The position numbers and the translations under genes were made by a program. A model generated the notes under the pieces. The model saw only the letters and a program-made list of their open reading frames with translations. It had not been told where the DNA came from and made no database searches. This document shows positions 1 to 8,497 of a DNA stretch of 64,000 bases, piece after piece. How positions within the stretch are numbered: position 1 is the first letter of the stretch; each line of letters opens with the position of its first letter. Location: positions 39,236 to 103,235 of the forward strand of contig CANBRM010000001.1 in assembly GCA_947371915.1 (NCBI GenBank). The letters are read 5' to 3'. This stretch comes from Comamonadaceae bacterium (GTDB taxonomy: Bacteria > Pseudomonadota > Gammaproteobacteria > Burkholderiales > Burkholderiaceae_C).

Positions 1-556
1 TTTTTAAACGCTGGTGCAGCGCTTTGATTTCGGCACGCATGGCCACACGTAATTTGGCGTCGAGGTTAGACAGGGGTTCGTCAAACAAGAACACCTTGGG
101 GTCTCGCACGATGGCGCGGCCCATGGCGACGCGCTGGCGTTGACCACCGGAGAGTTCGCGGGGGTAGCGGTCGAGCAGTGCGTCCAAGTTCAAGATGCGG
201 GCAGCGTTGGCCACACGGTCTTCGGTGGTCTTGGCATCGGCTTTGCGCAGACGCAGCGAGAACGCCATGTTTTCGCGCACGGTCATGTGCGGGTACAACG
301 CGTAACTTTGAAACACCATCGCGATGTCGCGGTCTTTGGACTCAAGTTCGTTGATGACGGTGCTGTCAATGCTGATCTCACCACCCGAAATTTCTTCCAA
401 ACCCGCCAACATGCGCAGCAGGGTGGATTTGCCGCAGCCCGAGGGGCCGACCAGCACCACGAACTCGCCGTTTTGAATGTCAAACGTGATGCCGTGGATG
501 ACCTTGACTTTGTTGCCGTAGGTTTTTTGAACGTTGTTAAATGAAACGGATGCCAT
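1..556 (-). CDS. Sugar ABC transporter ATP-binding protein (UgpC/MalK type), partial
   Basis: ATPase subunit that powers a CUT1-type carbohydrate importer at the inner membrane. Only the first 185 codons lie in the window; the gene runs off the left edge. The translation begins [14 protein letters not shown] and shows Walker A GPSGCGKS, a Q-loop FQSYALYP, the ABC signature LSGGQRQR, Walker B VFLFDEP and the D-loop SNLDAKLR, so the nucleotide-binding domain is intact as far as seen. The C-terminal regulatory (TOBE) domain is not visible. It lies 27 nt downstream of the MalG-like permease and is the last visible gene of the transporter operon. The substrate cannot be read from the ATPase. Confidence 0.93.
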   Translation of the reverse strand, partial: MASVSFNNVQKTYGNKVKVIHGITFDIQNGEFVVLVGPSGCGKSTLLRMLAGLEEISGGEISIDSTVINELESKDRDIAMVFQSYALYPHMTVRENMAFSLRLRKADAKTTEDRVANAARILNLDALLDRYPRELSGGQRQRVAMGRAIVRDPKVFLFDEPLSNLDAKLRVAMRAEIKALHQRLK

Positions 557-583
557 GGTGTGATTCCCAGTTGCGCAAAAAAA

Positions 584-1426
584 TTAGCTCTTCACAGCGC
601 CGGCGGTCAGGCCCGACACCATGTAGCGTTTGAAGGTGTAGTAAATCGCGGCGGGCGGCAAGGCATAGACCAAGCCGGTGGCCATCAGCAATTCCCAAGG
701 GGAGTCATCGGCGGACAAAAAGTTACCCAGCGCGACAGCCAAGGTCACGTCTTGGTCTTTGGACAGCAACAAGAACGCGTAGAGGTACTCGTTCCAAGCC
801 AGCAGCAAGGCATAGGTGCCCACAGCCACGAGCGAGGGCACCATCAAGGGCAGGTAGACCATCCAGAACAACTGCAAGGGCGTGGCACCGTCAATGCGCG
901 CGGCCTCGTCCAACTCAAACGGAAGCTTGTCACTGGCTTGCTTGAGCACCCAAATGCAATAGGGTGAAGCAATGGTGACCATGGCCAAGATCAGGGACCA
1001 TTGGTTGTTCAACAAACCATACAAACCCATGGTTTTGTACATCGGCACGGCCAAGAAGGCGGCAGGGATGAAGTAGGTGAACAAGGCCAAGTTCATCACC
1101 GTGCGGCCACCGCGTACCTTGAGGCGACTGATGGCAAAGGCGGCGGTGGTGGCGACCGTCAGTGTCAGGGCACCAACAGACAACGCAATGATGAATGAGT
1201 TGCCCAATTGCTGCCAAAAGTGGTCCAAGTAAAAGTGATCGCGCTTGAACACAATGGCAAAGTTTTGCAAGGTGGGGTTCTCAGGCCATAAATGCCCAGA
1301 TGTGGCGGTGTCGCGGGGTGAGATGGCAAACAACACCATGTGATAAACCGGAAACAAAGTCCAGATCAGCACAGGAATGCCAATCAACAGCAACTTGGCT
1401 TCGGTGGCTATTTTTTTCAAGCTCAT
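584..1426 (-). CDS. Carbohydrate ABC transporter permease, MalG type
   Basis: Inner-membrane permease half of a CUT1 sugar importer, 280 aa, normal family length. About six hydrophobic segments are visible, beginning LLLIGIPVLIWTLFPVYHMV. The EAA loop that contacts the ATPase reads ELDEAARIDGATPLQLFWMVYLPLM (E-A-A---G at about residues 170-185). The start overlaps the stop of the upstream permease gene by 4 nt (ATGA), indicating translational coupling. It is predicted to form a heterodimer with the neighbouring MalF-like protein. Confidence 0.93.
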   Translation of the reverse strand: MSLKKIATEAKLLLIGIPVLIWTLFPVYHMVLFAISPRDTATSGHLWPENPTLQNFAIVFKRDHFYLDHFWQQLGNSFIIALSVGALTLTVATTAAFAISRLKVRGGRTVMNLALFTYFIPAAFLAVPMYKTMGLYGLLNNQWSLILAMVTIASPYCIWVLKQASDKLPFELDEAARIDGATPLQLFWMVYLPLMVPSLVAVGTYALLLAWNEYLYAFLLLSKDQDVTLAVALGNFLSADDSPWELLMATGLVYALPPAAIYYTFKRYMVSGLTAGAVKS

Positions 1427-2283
1427 TTCGACAGCCTTTTCATCATGAAGTAAACCAAGGGCAAGACAAATGGCAGTCCCACGACGATGGACGCCATGGC
1501 CAAGTCGACTTGGTCGAGTCGCAGGTAACGAATGCCTAAGGTGGCCAAAACGTGGGTCATGTCAGCGGGTCCACCGCCGGTGAGTAGGTACACGCTGTTG
1601 AAGTCGCCCAGTGTCCAAATCATGGACAGGATGGTCGATGTCAGGTAGATCGAACGCATGGATGGCCATGTGATGAACTTGAATTTTTGCCAACCCGTTG
1701 CACCATCCACCGACGCTGCTTCGTACTGTTCAGTCGGGATAGACAGTCGTGCTGCGACCAAGATCAACGTCCAAAAGGGCAAGGACTTCCAGATGTGCAT
1801 GACCATGGACAAGCTCAGGGCCAAGGTGGGGTCATTCAGCCAATTGGGGCCGTCGAGGCCCGTCCAGCGGAAGATGGCGCTGTTGATGATGCCCCACTCG
1901 GGGTTGAGCATGAAGCGCACCGACAAGATGGTGGGAATGGACGGCACCGCCCAAGGCAAGATAAAAATGGCCGCCACGATCTTGATCCACCAGCGCTCCA
2001 TCACAAAGAAGCCGGAGAGCGCCAAAGCCACCATCATTTTCAGGTTGATGGCGACCACCAAGAACACGAGCGTATTGACGGCGCTGCGAAAAAAGATGGG
2101 GTCGTTAAAAAGGTCCACATAGCTTTGTGGATGGCGAGCCAACCAGAGGCCATAGCCCACGGGGTAGAGCACAAACACCACAAACACCACGATGTAAGGC
2201 ACCACCATCAGGCGGCCCCAGTACTCCCAAGTCGATAGCGGCTTGGCGGGCGGGTTGGGAAGAGGAGCAGCTAGGGTAGTCAT
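1423..2283 (-). CDS. Carbohydrate ABC transporter permease, MalF type
   Basis: Second permease of the importer, 286 aa from the ATG at 2283; an in-frame TTG at 2301 would add six residues but is less likely. Six membrane segments and a good EAA loop (YEAASVDGATGWQKFKFITWPSM) are present. Like many short MalF homologues it lacks the large periplasmic P2 loop of E. coli MalF. It lies between the solute-binding protein gene and the MalG-like gene and overlaps the latter by 4 nt. Together with the binding protein and the ATPase it completes a CUT1 system whose context (sugar-acid enzymes) suggests a monosaccharide or sugar-acid substrate. Confidence 0.92.
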   Translation of the reverse strand: MTTLAAPLPNPPAKPLSTWEYWGRLMVVPYIVVFVVFVLYPVGYGLWLARHPQSYVDLFNDPIFFRSAVNTLVFLVVAINLKMMVALALSGFFVMERWWIKIVAAIFILPWAVPSIPTILSVRFMLNPEWGIINSAIFRWTGLDGPNWLNDPTLALSLSMVMHIWKSLPFWTLILVAARLSIPTEQYEAASVDGATGWQKFKFITWPSMRSIYLTSTILSMIWTLGDFNSVYLLTGGGPADMTHVLATLGIRYLRLDQVDLAMASIVVGLPFVLPLVYFMMKRLSK

Positions 2284-2353
2284 GGGCAAAGTTCGCCTCA
2301 AAGGTTGCAGATGTCAGTCGTGCAACCCAATGTCAATCGGGAGGGGAGAGACA

Positions 2354-2390
2354 CACACCGGTGTGCAGCGCGAAGCTGGCACCGGTGTGC
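2354..2390 (-). promoter_or_regulatory. Intercistronic stem-loop between binding-protein and permease genes
   Basis: The arms 2354-2369 and 2375-2390 are inverted copies built around the palindromic core CACCGGTG, with one small mismatch, separated by 5 nt. There is no U-tract, so it is unlikely to be a simple terminator. Such hairpins just 3' of a solute-binding-protein gene commonly protect its mRNA and give higher expression than the permeases; that role is inferred here. Confidence 0.6.
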
Positions 2391-2399
2391 GCTTTGGGT

Positions 2400-3782
2400 T
2401 TAGTTGCCGGCGACTTCTTTGATGCGGGCGATCATTTCGTCCACAGCTTTTTCAGTCGGCACTTTCTCATTCAACATGCGGTTCATAGCTTTGGCCCACA
2501 CGTTTTCGTTGTTCAGCACGGTGAACTTGTAGTTCTTGGTGAACTCAAACGGTTGGGTGCCATTCATGAACTGGTTGTAGACAGCCAAGCGTGCTGGGTC
2601 TTGTTTCCAGAAGGGGCGCTGTTGCGCTGCTTTGGTCACAGGGAACCAACGGCCGAGCGAACCTTCCACATAAGGTGTCAGGTTTTGCTCTTCCAGCATG
2701 AACGCCAAGAATTGTTTCGCCAAGTCTTTGCGCTTGGCATCCTTGAAGATCACGCCCGTTTTGACGGCTGAGCGGTAGGTCATCTTGGTGCCATCGGGTT
2801 TCAATGGGAAACCAGCGGTACCAATCAACTCGTAGTAGTTCTTCTTGCCCAAATCGCGTTGCTCTTGGGTCAGCGCGGTGTTGTTCATGTCGTCCAACCA
2901 CTTGGCAGCGATCGAGATCGTGGCGTTGTGCGTCATGACCGTCGTTTTGTTGTGGAACGCCACGTTGTTGTCCGGATCTTTCCAGCTGGTGGAGGACGGT
3001 GGTGTGCAGCCCTTGGTGTACACCGCGGTGTAGTCGTTCAAGGCATTGATCAGGCCAGCGCGCACAGCAGGGTCATCGACCAAGAGCTTGCCGGAATCAT
3101 TGACCAACTTGACGTTGTACGCATCCATGAAAGTCAGGAAGGAGAAGAACGAGTCGGTGGAGTCCACGCCCATGGGGAAGCCAGTACCGAAACCGCGCTT
3201 GCCAGTTTTTTGGCGGTAGCCAGTTTGCACTTTGGAACACCAGAAATCCCAGTAGCCTTTCCAGTCTGTGGGAATGTCGCTTTCTTTGTAACCCGATTCA
3301 GCGAGCATGTCTTTCCAATACTGGATGTGCATGGTTTGCTGTTTGATGGGGTAGGCGTAGTAAGCGCGTTTCTTGTCTTGGTTGTTGTACAAGAAGGTGG
3401 TGGACAGTGCAGCAGGTTCAAAGTTGTTACGCACTTTGTCGATCACGCTGGTGATGTCTTCCAGTTTGCCGTCATATGCCCACTTGGCTGTGACTTGGAA
3501 GTCATAGGTGTCGGCGTAAGCCAAATCGGGGGGGCTGCCAGAGTCGAGCGCCGCCACGGTTTTTGGAATCATGTCTTGGATCGGATACTGCGAGAGATCG
3601 ATCTTGATATTTTTGTGCTTGTCTTCGAACTTTTTGATGGCAGCGAACAAGGCGTCGTCTTCAGCTTTGTAGAAGCCTTTGACCCACCAGACGTTCAATT
3701 TCTCTTGGGCGAAGGCAGGGCCTACCGCTGTGATCAGCCCAGCCGCCACCATTGCGCCTGTCAGCCATGTTTTTAATTTCAT
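2400..3782 (-). CDS. Carbohydrate ABC transporter solute-binding protein
   Basis: Periplasmic sugar-binding lipid-free protein of 460 aa, the first gene of the ABC operon. A clear Sec signal peptide (MKLKTWLTGAMVAAGLITAV, cleavage after AFA near residue 25) is followed by a type-2 (family 1 extracellular solute-binding) fold with the expected ordering: KLNVWW at the N-terminus, and a DSGSPPDLAYADTYDF segment typical of the cluster that follows the first lobe. It delivers substrate to the two permeases downstream. An SD-like CAGGAG precedes the ATG. The upstream promoter region carries a motif shared with the divergent catabolic operon (3833-3849), which ties its expression to sugar-acid breakdown. 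Confidence 0.93.
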   Translation of the reverse strand: MKLKTWLTGAMVAAGLITAVGPAFAQEKLNVWWVKGFYKAEDDALFAAIKKFEDKHKNIKIDLSQYPIQDMIPKTVAALDSGSPPDLAYADTYDFQVTAKWAYDGKLEDITSVIDKVRNNFEPAALSTTFLYNNQDKKRAYYAYPIKQQTMHIQYWKDMLAESGYKESDIPTDWKGYWDFWCSKVQTGYRQKTGKRGFGTGFPMGVDSTDSFFSFLTFMDAYNVKLVNDSGKLLVDDPAVRAGLINALNDYTAVYTKGCTPPSSTSWKDPDNNVAFHNKTTVMTHNATISIAAKWLDDMNNTALTQEQRDLGKKNYYELIGTAGFPLKPDGTKMTYRSAVKTGVIFKDAKRKDLAKQFLAFMLEEQNLTPYVEGSLGRWFPVTKAAQQRPFWKQDPARLAVYNQFMNGTQPFEFTKNYKFTVLNNENVWAKAMNRMLNEKVPTEKAVDEMIARIKEVAGN

Positions 3783-3832
3783 CAGTCGTCTCCTGAGTTT
3801 TTGAGGGTTAAGGTTGAGGGCAACCTTGGTGC

Positions 3833-3849
3833 TATCGTATGATGATTGA
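3833..3849 (-). promoter_or_regulatory. Putative shared operator upstream of the ABC transporter operon
   Basis: Read on the minus strand this is TCAATCATCATACGATA. It matches TCAATCGTCATACCATA at 4876-4892 at 15 of 17 positions, in the same orientation relative to the downstream gene. The two are about 1 kb apart in different promoters, so a common regulator (GntR or LacI type are plausible) is inferred; no such regulator gene is in the window. Confidence 0.5.
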
Positions 3850-3856
3850 TCGCGCT

Positions 3857-3882
3857 AAAAATGCGGAGTTACCCGCATTTTT
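3857..3882 (-). terminator. Rho-independent terminator after the hydroxyacid dehydrogenase gene
   Basis: Perfect 10-bp inverted repeat AAAAATGCGG (3857-3866) / CCGCATTTTT (3873-3882) with a 6-nt loop, starting 4 nt past the stop codon on the minus strand and ending in a run of T. It separates the dehydrogenase transcript from the ABC transporter promoter. Confidence 0.8.
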
Positions 3883-3885
3883 GGG

Positions 3886-4842
3886 TTAACCCTTGACTGC
3901 ACATTCGGGCACGGGGGTGTGCACGGGGCGGCCGTCGAAATGCGACTTGGTGTTGTTGAAGGCCAAGTCCGCCATGGCTTGGCGGGTCTGTGTCGTGGCG
4001 CTGCCAATGTGCGGCGCCAACACCACATGCGGGAAAGCCCGCAGCGCGTCTGGCACGTTGGGCTCGTTCTCAAACACATCCAAACCTGCGCCACCAATCA
4101 CACCGTTTTGTAAGGCCTCGATCAAAGCGGCCTCGTCGACCACGGACCCGCGTGCCACGTTCACCAAAATGCCTTTGGTGCCCAACGCTTTGAGCACGTC
4201 TGCATTGATGAGCTTGCGGGTGCCAGCCCCACCTGGGGTGATGACCACCAAATAGTCGCTTTCAGCGGCCAGTGCTTCTGGCGTCGCAAAGTACTTGAAG
4301 GGCAAGTCGGCCTTGGCGCTGCGCGCGGTGTAAGCCACGGACATGTTGAAGGCGAGGGCGCGTTGAGCAATAGCTTGACCAATGCGACCAATGCCCACGA
4401 TGCCCATGCGTGCGCCTGATACTTTGCGGGCCAAGGGCATTGGGCCTGTGGGCCATTTGCCGTCTTTCACATAGCGGTCTGATGCAGGGAGTTGGCGTGC
4501 GGCGGCGAGCATCAAGCCCATGGCCAAATCGGCCACATCGTCGTTCAGCACATTGGGCGTGTGGGTCACCATCACGCCGCGTGCTTTGGCTGCTGCCACA
4601 TCCACACCGTCATACCCCACGCCAAACACCGAGATGATTTCGAGCTTGGGCAATTGCTCAATCAAGGAGGCGGGCACCTTGGACTCGCCGCTGGCTGCGA
4701 TGGCGCGAATGCTGGGAGCGATCTTGGCAAATGCAGCAGGATCGGTCTCGTGCAGGCGATCGTGCAAGTTGAAGACGGCACGCAATTGCGGTTCAAGCAA
4801 AGGCGAAAGTTTGGTCACGGACAAGACATCAATTTGAGGCAA
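3886..4842 (-). CDS. D-isomer-specific 2-hydroxyacid dehydrogenase (hydroxypyruvate/glyoxylate reductase type)
   Basis: NAD(P)H-dependent reductase of 2-oxoacids such as glyoxylate or hydroxypyruvate, 318 aa, cytosolic. The Rossmann motif is MGIVGIGRIGQAIAQRA (about residue 147). The catalytic Arg lies in VNVARGSVVDEAAL, Glu in GLDVFENEPNVP, and the catalytic His in LAPHIGSATTQTRQAM, so the Arg/Glu/His set is complete. It is a single-gene transcript closed by its own terminator and divergent from the dehydratase operon, sharing the intergenic control region. In this setting it may dispose of a 2-oxoacid made by the sugar-acid pathway; the precise substrate is not readable. Confidence 0.9.
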   Translation of the reverse strand: MPQIDVLSVTKLSPLLEPQLRAVFNLHDRLHETDPAAFAKIAPSIRAIAASGESKVPASLIEQLPKLEIISVFGVGYDGVDVAAAKARGVMVTHTPNVLNDDVADLAMGLMLAAARQLPASDRYVKDGKWPTGPMPLARKVSGARMGIVGIGRIGQAIAQRALAFNMSVAYTARSAKADLPFKYFATPEALAAESDYLVVITPGGAGTRKLINADVLKALGTKGILVNVARGSVVDEAALIEALQNGVIGGAGLDVFENEPNVPDALRAFPHVVLAPHIGSATTQTRQAMADLAFNNTKSHFDGRPVHTPVPECAVKG

Positions 4843-4868
4843 AGCGGGCTCCTAGGGCTTTCACGGGG

Positions 4869-4896
4869 TTGGATTTCAATCGTCATACCATAATAT
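4869..4896 (+). promoter_or_regulatory. Putative promoter with embedded operator for the sugar-acid operon
   Basis: A candidate -35 TTGGAT (4869-4874) and -10 TAATAT (4891-4896) are separated by 16 nt. The shared motif TCAATCGTCATACCATA (4876-4892) fills the spacer, a position expected for repression. Hexamer matches are moderate, so the promoter call is tentative; the motif recurrence is what supports it. Confidence 0.45.
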
Positions 4897-4958
4897 GCTC
4901 GGGTGCCCTGCATGTGGATGCGGGGAAACCAGTAAGAACGTCTAACAGCGAGACACCG

Positions 4959-6695
4959 ATGACCGATCAGCCCAAAAAACGCCCCGAGGATTTACGCAGT
5001 CAACAGTGGTTCGGTCGCCAAGACCGCGATGGTTTTGCCTACCGCAGTTGGGTCAAAGGTAAGGGCGTGCCGCATGACCAGTTCGACGGTCGTCCGGTGA
5101 TTGGTATTTGCAACACCTTCAGCGAACTCACACCCTGTAATTCGCATTTCCGCACCTTGGCCGAGCAGGTCAAGATTGGTGTGTACGAGGCAGGTGGTTT
5201 TCCGCTTGAATTCCCGGTCATGTCGCTGGGTGAAACTTTGTTGCGCCCCACGGCCATGCTGTACCGCAACCTCGCCTCTATGGATGTGGAAGAGAGCATC
5301 CGCGGCAACCCCATCGACGGCGTGGTGCTGTTGATGGGCTGTGACAAAACCACACCCAGTTTGTTAATGGGTGCATCCAGCGCCAACTTGCCCACCATTG
5401 GTGTGAGCGGTGGCCCGATGTTGAACGGCAAATGGCGTGGCCAAGAGTTGGGCTCTGGTACCGGTGTATGGAGCATGAGCGAGCAAGTGCGTGCAGGCAC
5501 CTTGAAGTTGCAAGATTTCTTTGAAGCCGAGAGCTGCATGCACCGCAGCCATGGCCACTGCATGACCATGGGCACAGCCAGCACCATGGCCAGCATGGTC
5601 GAAGCGCTGGGCATCGGCCTACCCGGCAACGCCGCCTACCCCGCGGTGGATGGCCGTCGCAATGTGCTGGCCCGAGATGCGGGTCGTCGCATCGTGCAGA
5701 TGGTGAAAGACGACATCAAGATTTCACAAATCTTGACCCGTGAAGCCTTCGAGAACGCCATTCGCACCTTGGCCGCGATTGGCGGCAGCACCAACGCGGT
5801 GATCCATTTGGTGGCCATCGCGGGTCGCTTGGGCGTGCCTTTGAGCATCGACGACTTTGACCGTTTGGCCAGCGAATTGCCCTGCTTGGTGAACTTGCAG
5901 CCATCCGGCCAATACCTGATGGAGGACTTCTGCTACGCCGGTGGCTTGCCCGTGGTGATGAAAGAAATTGCCCACCTGCTGCACACCGAGATCATCACCG
6001 CCAACGGCAAGACCGTGGGCGAAAACGTCGCCACGGCACAAAACTACAACACCGACGTCATCAAGCCGTTTGACCAGCCGTTCAAAGAAAAAGCGGGCAT
6101 CGCCATCTTGCGTGGCAACTTAGCGCCTCGCGGTGCCGTGATCAAGCCCAGCGCAGCCACGCCCGCGTTGATGACCCACACCGGCCGAGCCGTGGTGTTT
6201 GAAGACAGCAATGATTTCCATGCGCGCATCGACGACGAGAACTTGGATGTGGACGAAACCTGCATCTTGGTGCTGAAGAACTGCGGCCCCAAGGGCTACC
6301 CCGGCATGGCCGAAGTGGGCAACATGCCGCTGCCGCCGAAGGTGCTGCGCAAAGGCATCACCGACATGGTGCGTATCAGCGATGCGCGCATGAGCGGCAC
6401 GGCCTACGGCACCGTGGTGTTGCACACCGCACCTGAAGCTGCGGCGGGTGGTACTTTGGCCTTGGTGCAAAACGGTGACTTGATCACCCTTGATGTGCCC
6501 AATCGCAGCCTGCATTTGCATGTGGAGGAAGCCGAGTTGGCCAAGCGCCGCGCCGCGTGGACACCACCCGCCCCTGCGATGGAAAGCGGCTACTGGAAGC
6601 TCTATATTGACCATGTGCTGCAAGCGGACGAAGGCGCGGACCTCGACTTTTTGCGTGGCATGCGCGGTGCCGCTGTGCCCAAAGACAACCATTAA
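4959..6695 (+). CDS. IlvD/Edd-family sugar-acid dehydratase (L-arabonate dehydratase-like)
   Basis: Fe-S dehydratase converting an aldonic acid to its 2-keto-3-deoxy derivative, 578 aa from the ATG at 4959 (the longer reading from 4869 would include promoter DNA). Cysteines in TPCNSH (C60), GCDKTTPS (C128) and GHCMTMG (C201) match the three cluster ligands of the family, and their positions are nearly those remembered for the Rhizobium L-arabinonate dehydratase. The C-terminal half has NCGPKGYPGMAEVGN and SDARMSGTAYGTVVLH. It opens a six-gene operon. Overall resemblance is to pentonate/hexonate dehydratases rather than IlvD of branched-chain synthesis; the substrate is not certain. Confidence 0.9.
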   Translation: MTDQPKKRPEDLRSQQWFGRQDRDGFAYRSWVKGKGVPHDQFDGRPVIGICNTFSELTPCNSHFRTLAEQVKIGVYEAGGFPLEFPVMSLGETLLRPTAMLYRNLASMDVEESIRGNPIDGVVLLMGCDKTTPSLLMGASSANLPTIGVSGGPMLNGKWRGQELGSGTGVWSMSEQVRAGTLKLQDFFEAESCMHRSHGHCMTMGTASTMASMVEALGIGLPGNAAYPAVDGRRNVLARDAGRRIVQMVKDDIKISQILTREAFENAIRTLAAIGGSTNAVIHLVAIAGRLGVPLSIDDFDRLASELPCLVNLQPSGQYLMEDFCYAGGLPVVMKEIAHLLHTEIITANGKTVGENVATAQNYNTDVIKPFDQPFKEKAGIAILRGNLAPRGAVIKPSAATPALMTHTGRAVVFEDSNDFHARIDDENLDVDETCILVLKNCGPKGYPGMAEVGNMPLPPKVLRKGITDMVRISDARMSGTAYGTVVLHTAPEAAAGGTLALVQNGDLITLDVPNRSLHLHVEEAELAKRRAAWTPPAPAMESGYWKLYIDHVLQADEGADLDFLRGMRGAAVPKDNH

Positions 6696-6722
6696 TTTTC
6701 AGACTTCAAGAGGACAAGCGAG

Positions 6723-7472
6723 ATGACAAAAGTAGCAGTCGTGACGGGCGCAAGCTCAGGCATTGGCAAAGCGTGTGCGCTGGCCTTGCTCAAATCCGGA
6801 TGGCAAGTGGCCTTGGTGGGGCGTCGCGCTGACGCACTGAATGCCGCCATTGCTGAAGCCGGTGCCAACAGTGGCAACGCCTTGGCCGTGCCCACCGACG
6901 TGAGCAAAGACGCCGAGGTGGCGCAACTCTTCCAAACCGTGGTGGCCAAGTTTGGACGCGTGGATTTGTTGTTCAACAACGCCGGCATCTCGCTGCCCTA
7001 CACCCTGCCCGGTGACATGGCGGCAGACACCTGGCGTCAAGCGGTGGATGTCAATTTGAACGGCGCGTTTTATTGCCTCTCACACGCCTTCAAGCAAATG
7101 CAAACCCAGTCGCCACAAGGCGGTCGCATCATCAACAACGGCTCGATTTCGGCGCATGCACCGCGCCCCGGCTCGATTGCTTACACCGCCACCAAACACG
7201 CCATCAGCGGTTTGACCCGTGCGGCGAATTTGGACGGTCGCGGCATGAACATCGCGGTGGGCCAAATTGACATTGGCAACGTGGCCAGCGACATGACCAT
7301 CAAAATGGCCAACGGCGTGCACCAAGCCGACGGCAGTATCAAGCCTGAAGCCCGTATGGAAATGAGCTCGGTGGTCGACACCTTCATGACCATGGCCAGC
7401 TTGCCGCTGTCGTCCAACATCTTGTTTGTCACCGTGATGGCGAACCAGATGCCCTTTGTGGGCCGCGGCTAA
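6723..7472 (+). CDS. SDR family oxidoreductase
   Basis: Short-chain dehydrogenase/reductase, 249 aa, NAD(P)-dependent. The cofactor motif TGASSGIG sits at about residues 8-15, NNAG at about 89, the catalytic Ser in NGSISAHAP, and YTATKHA carries the Tyr/Lys pair. It lies 27 nt after the dehydratase with an AGGACAAGCG leader, the second gene of the operon. It probably oxidises a sugar, sugar acid or deoxy-keto acid in the same pathway; the family alone does not give the substrate. Confidence 0.9.
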   Translation: MTKVAVVTGASSGIGKACALALLKSGWQVALVGRRADALNAAIAEAGANSGNALAVPTDVSKDAEVAQLFQTVVAKFGRVDLLFNNAGISLPYTLPGDMAADTWRQAVDVNLNGAFYCLSHAFKQMQTQSPQGGRIINNGSISAHAPRPGSIAYTATKHAISGLTRAANLDGRGMNIAVGQIDIGNVASDMTIKMANGVHQADGSIKPEARMEMSSVVDTFMTMASLPLSSNILFVTVMANQMPFVGRG

Positions 7473-7504
7473 AACGCCCTTCACACGCATTCATACCCTA
7501 GCCC

Positions 7505-8455
7505 ATGCAACACGCTGCACCCCCTGATGTGGTGACGCTGGGCGAGGCCTTGGTACTGTGGGCTGCCGAGCAAACAGGTCCGTTGGCTGAGGTGCAAAGC
7601 TTCAGCCAACACACCGCAGGTGCCGAAACCAATGTGGCTGTGGGCTTGGCGCGTTTGGGCTTGCACGTCGGTTGGGTCAGCCGCTTGGGTGACGATGCCA
7701 ATGGTGCTTATTTGCGCCAAGCTTTTGAGCGCGAAGGCATCGATTGTTCACACGTAGCCACCGTGCCAGGCGGTCTCACCGCTTCTATGCGCAAGGGGCG
7801 TGTGGACGATGGGTCAGACCCACCCATTGCCTACCAACGTGCAAACTCGGCAGCCAGTCAACTGAGCCCCGAGCATTTGGATTTGCCGTGGATGGCCAGC
7901 GCCCGTCACCTGCATGTGACGGGCATTTTTCCCGCGCTGTCGGCCAGCACGATGGCAGCCACACAAGCTGCCATGCGCCACATGCGGGCACACCAAAAAA
8001 CCATCAGCTTCGATCCAAATTTGCGCGCTGCGCTTTGGCCCAACGCCGCCGTGATGCGAAACAGCATCAACGCCTTGGCTGCGCAAGCCGATTGGGTGCT
8101 GCCAGGCTTGGACGAAGGCCGTCAACTCACCGGTTGCGACACGCCGCAAGAGATTGCACAGTTTTACCGCGAGGCCGGTGCCACACAGGTGATCGTCAAG
8201 TTGGGCGCACAAGGTGCTTACGTGGATGGCCCAGCAGGCTGTGCGTTTGTGCCCGCGTTTCCCGTAGCGCAAGTGGTGGACACCGTGGGCGCGGGCGATG
8301 CGTTTGCGGTGGGCGTCATCAGCGCACTGTTAGAAGGCGCAACGCTGGAACAAGCGGCTCAACGCGGCGCATGGTTAGGTGCGCGCGCGGTGCAAGTGCG
8401 TGGCGATTGCGAAGGGTTACCTACCCGCGCTGAGTTGAACGCTGCGGGTGTGTGA
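7505..8455 (+). CDS. PfkB-family sugar kinase (2-keto-3-deoxygluconate kinase-like)
   Basis: ATP-dependent carbohydrate kinase, 316 aa. The N-terminal VVTLGEALV and GGAETNVAVGLARLG-type segment (here AGAETNVAVGLARLG) and the C-terminal signature DTVGAGDAFAVGV with the catalytic Asp are intact. The order and length fit the KdgK/ribokinase branch. In an operon with two sugar-acid dehydratases the natural substrate would be a 2-keto-3-deoxy acid such as KDG, giving KDPG; that is inference from context. It lies 32 nt after the SDR gene. Confidence 0.88.
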   Translation: MQHAAPPDVVTLGEALVLWAAEQTGPLAEVQSFSQHTAGAETNVAVGLARLGLHVGWVSRLGDDANGAYLRQAFEREGIDCSHVATVPGGLTASMRKGRVDDGSDPPIAYQRANSAASQLSPEHLDLPWMASARHLHVTGIFPALSASTMAATQAAMRHMRAHQKTISFDPNLRAALWPNAAVMRNSINALAAQADWVLPGLDEGRQLTGCDTPQEIAQFYREAGATQVIVKLGAQGAYVDGPAGCAFVPAFPVAQVVDTVGAGDAFAVGVISALLEGATLEQAAQRGAWLGARAVQVRGDCEGLPTRAELNAAGV

Positions 8456-8497
8456 ATTTCAATGAACCAAACGAACAACCAACATCAAGGAGACAAC

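Noticed and set aside
2859-3776. 305-codon open frame opposite the solute-binding protein gene
   Set aside because: Mirrors the true gene in the antisense frame; no ribosome site or recognisable domain.
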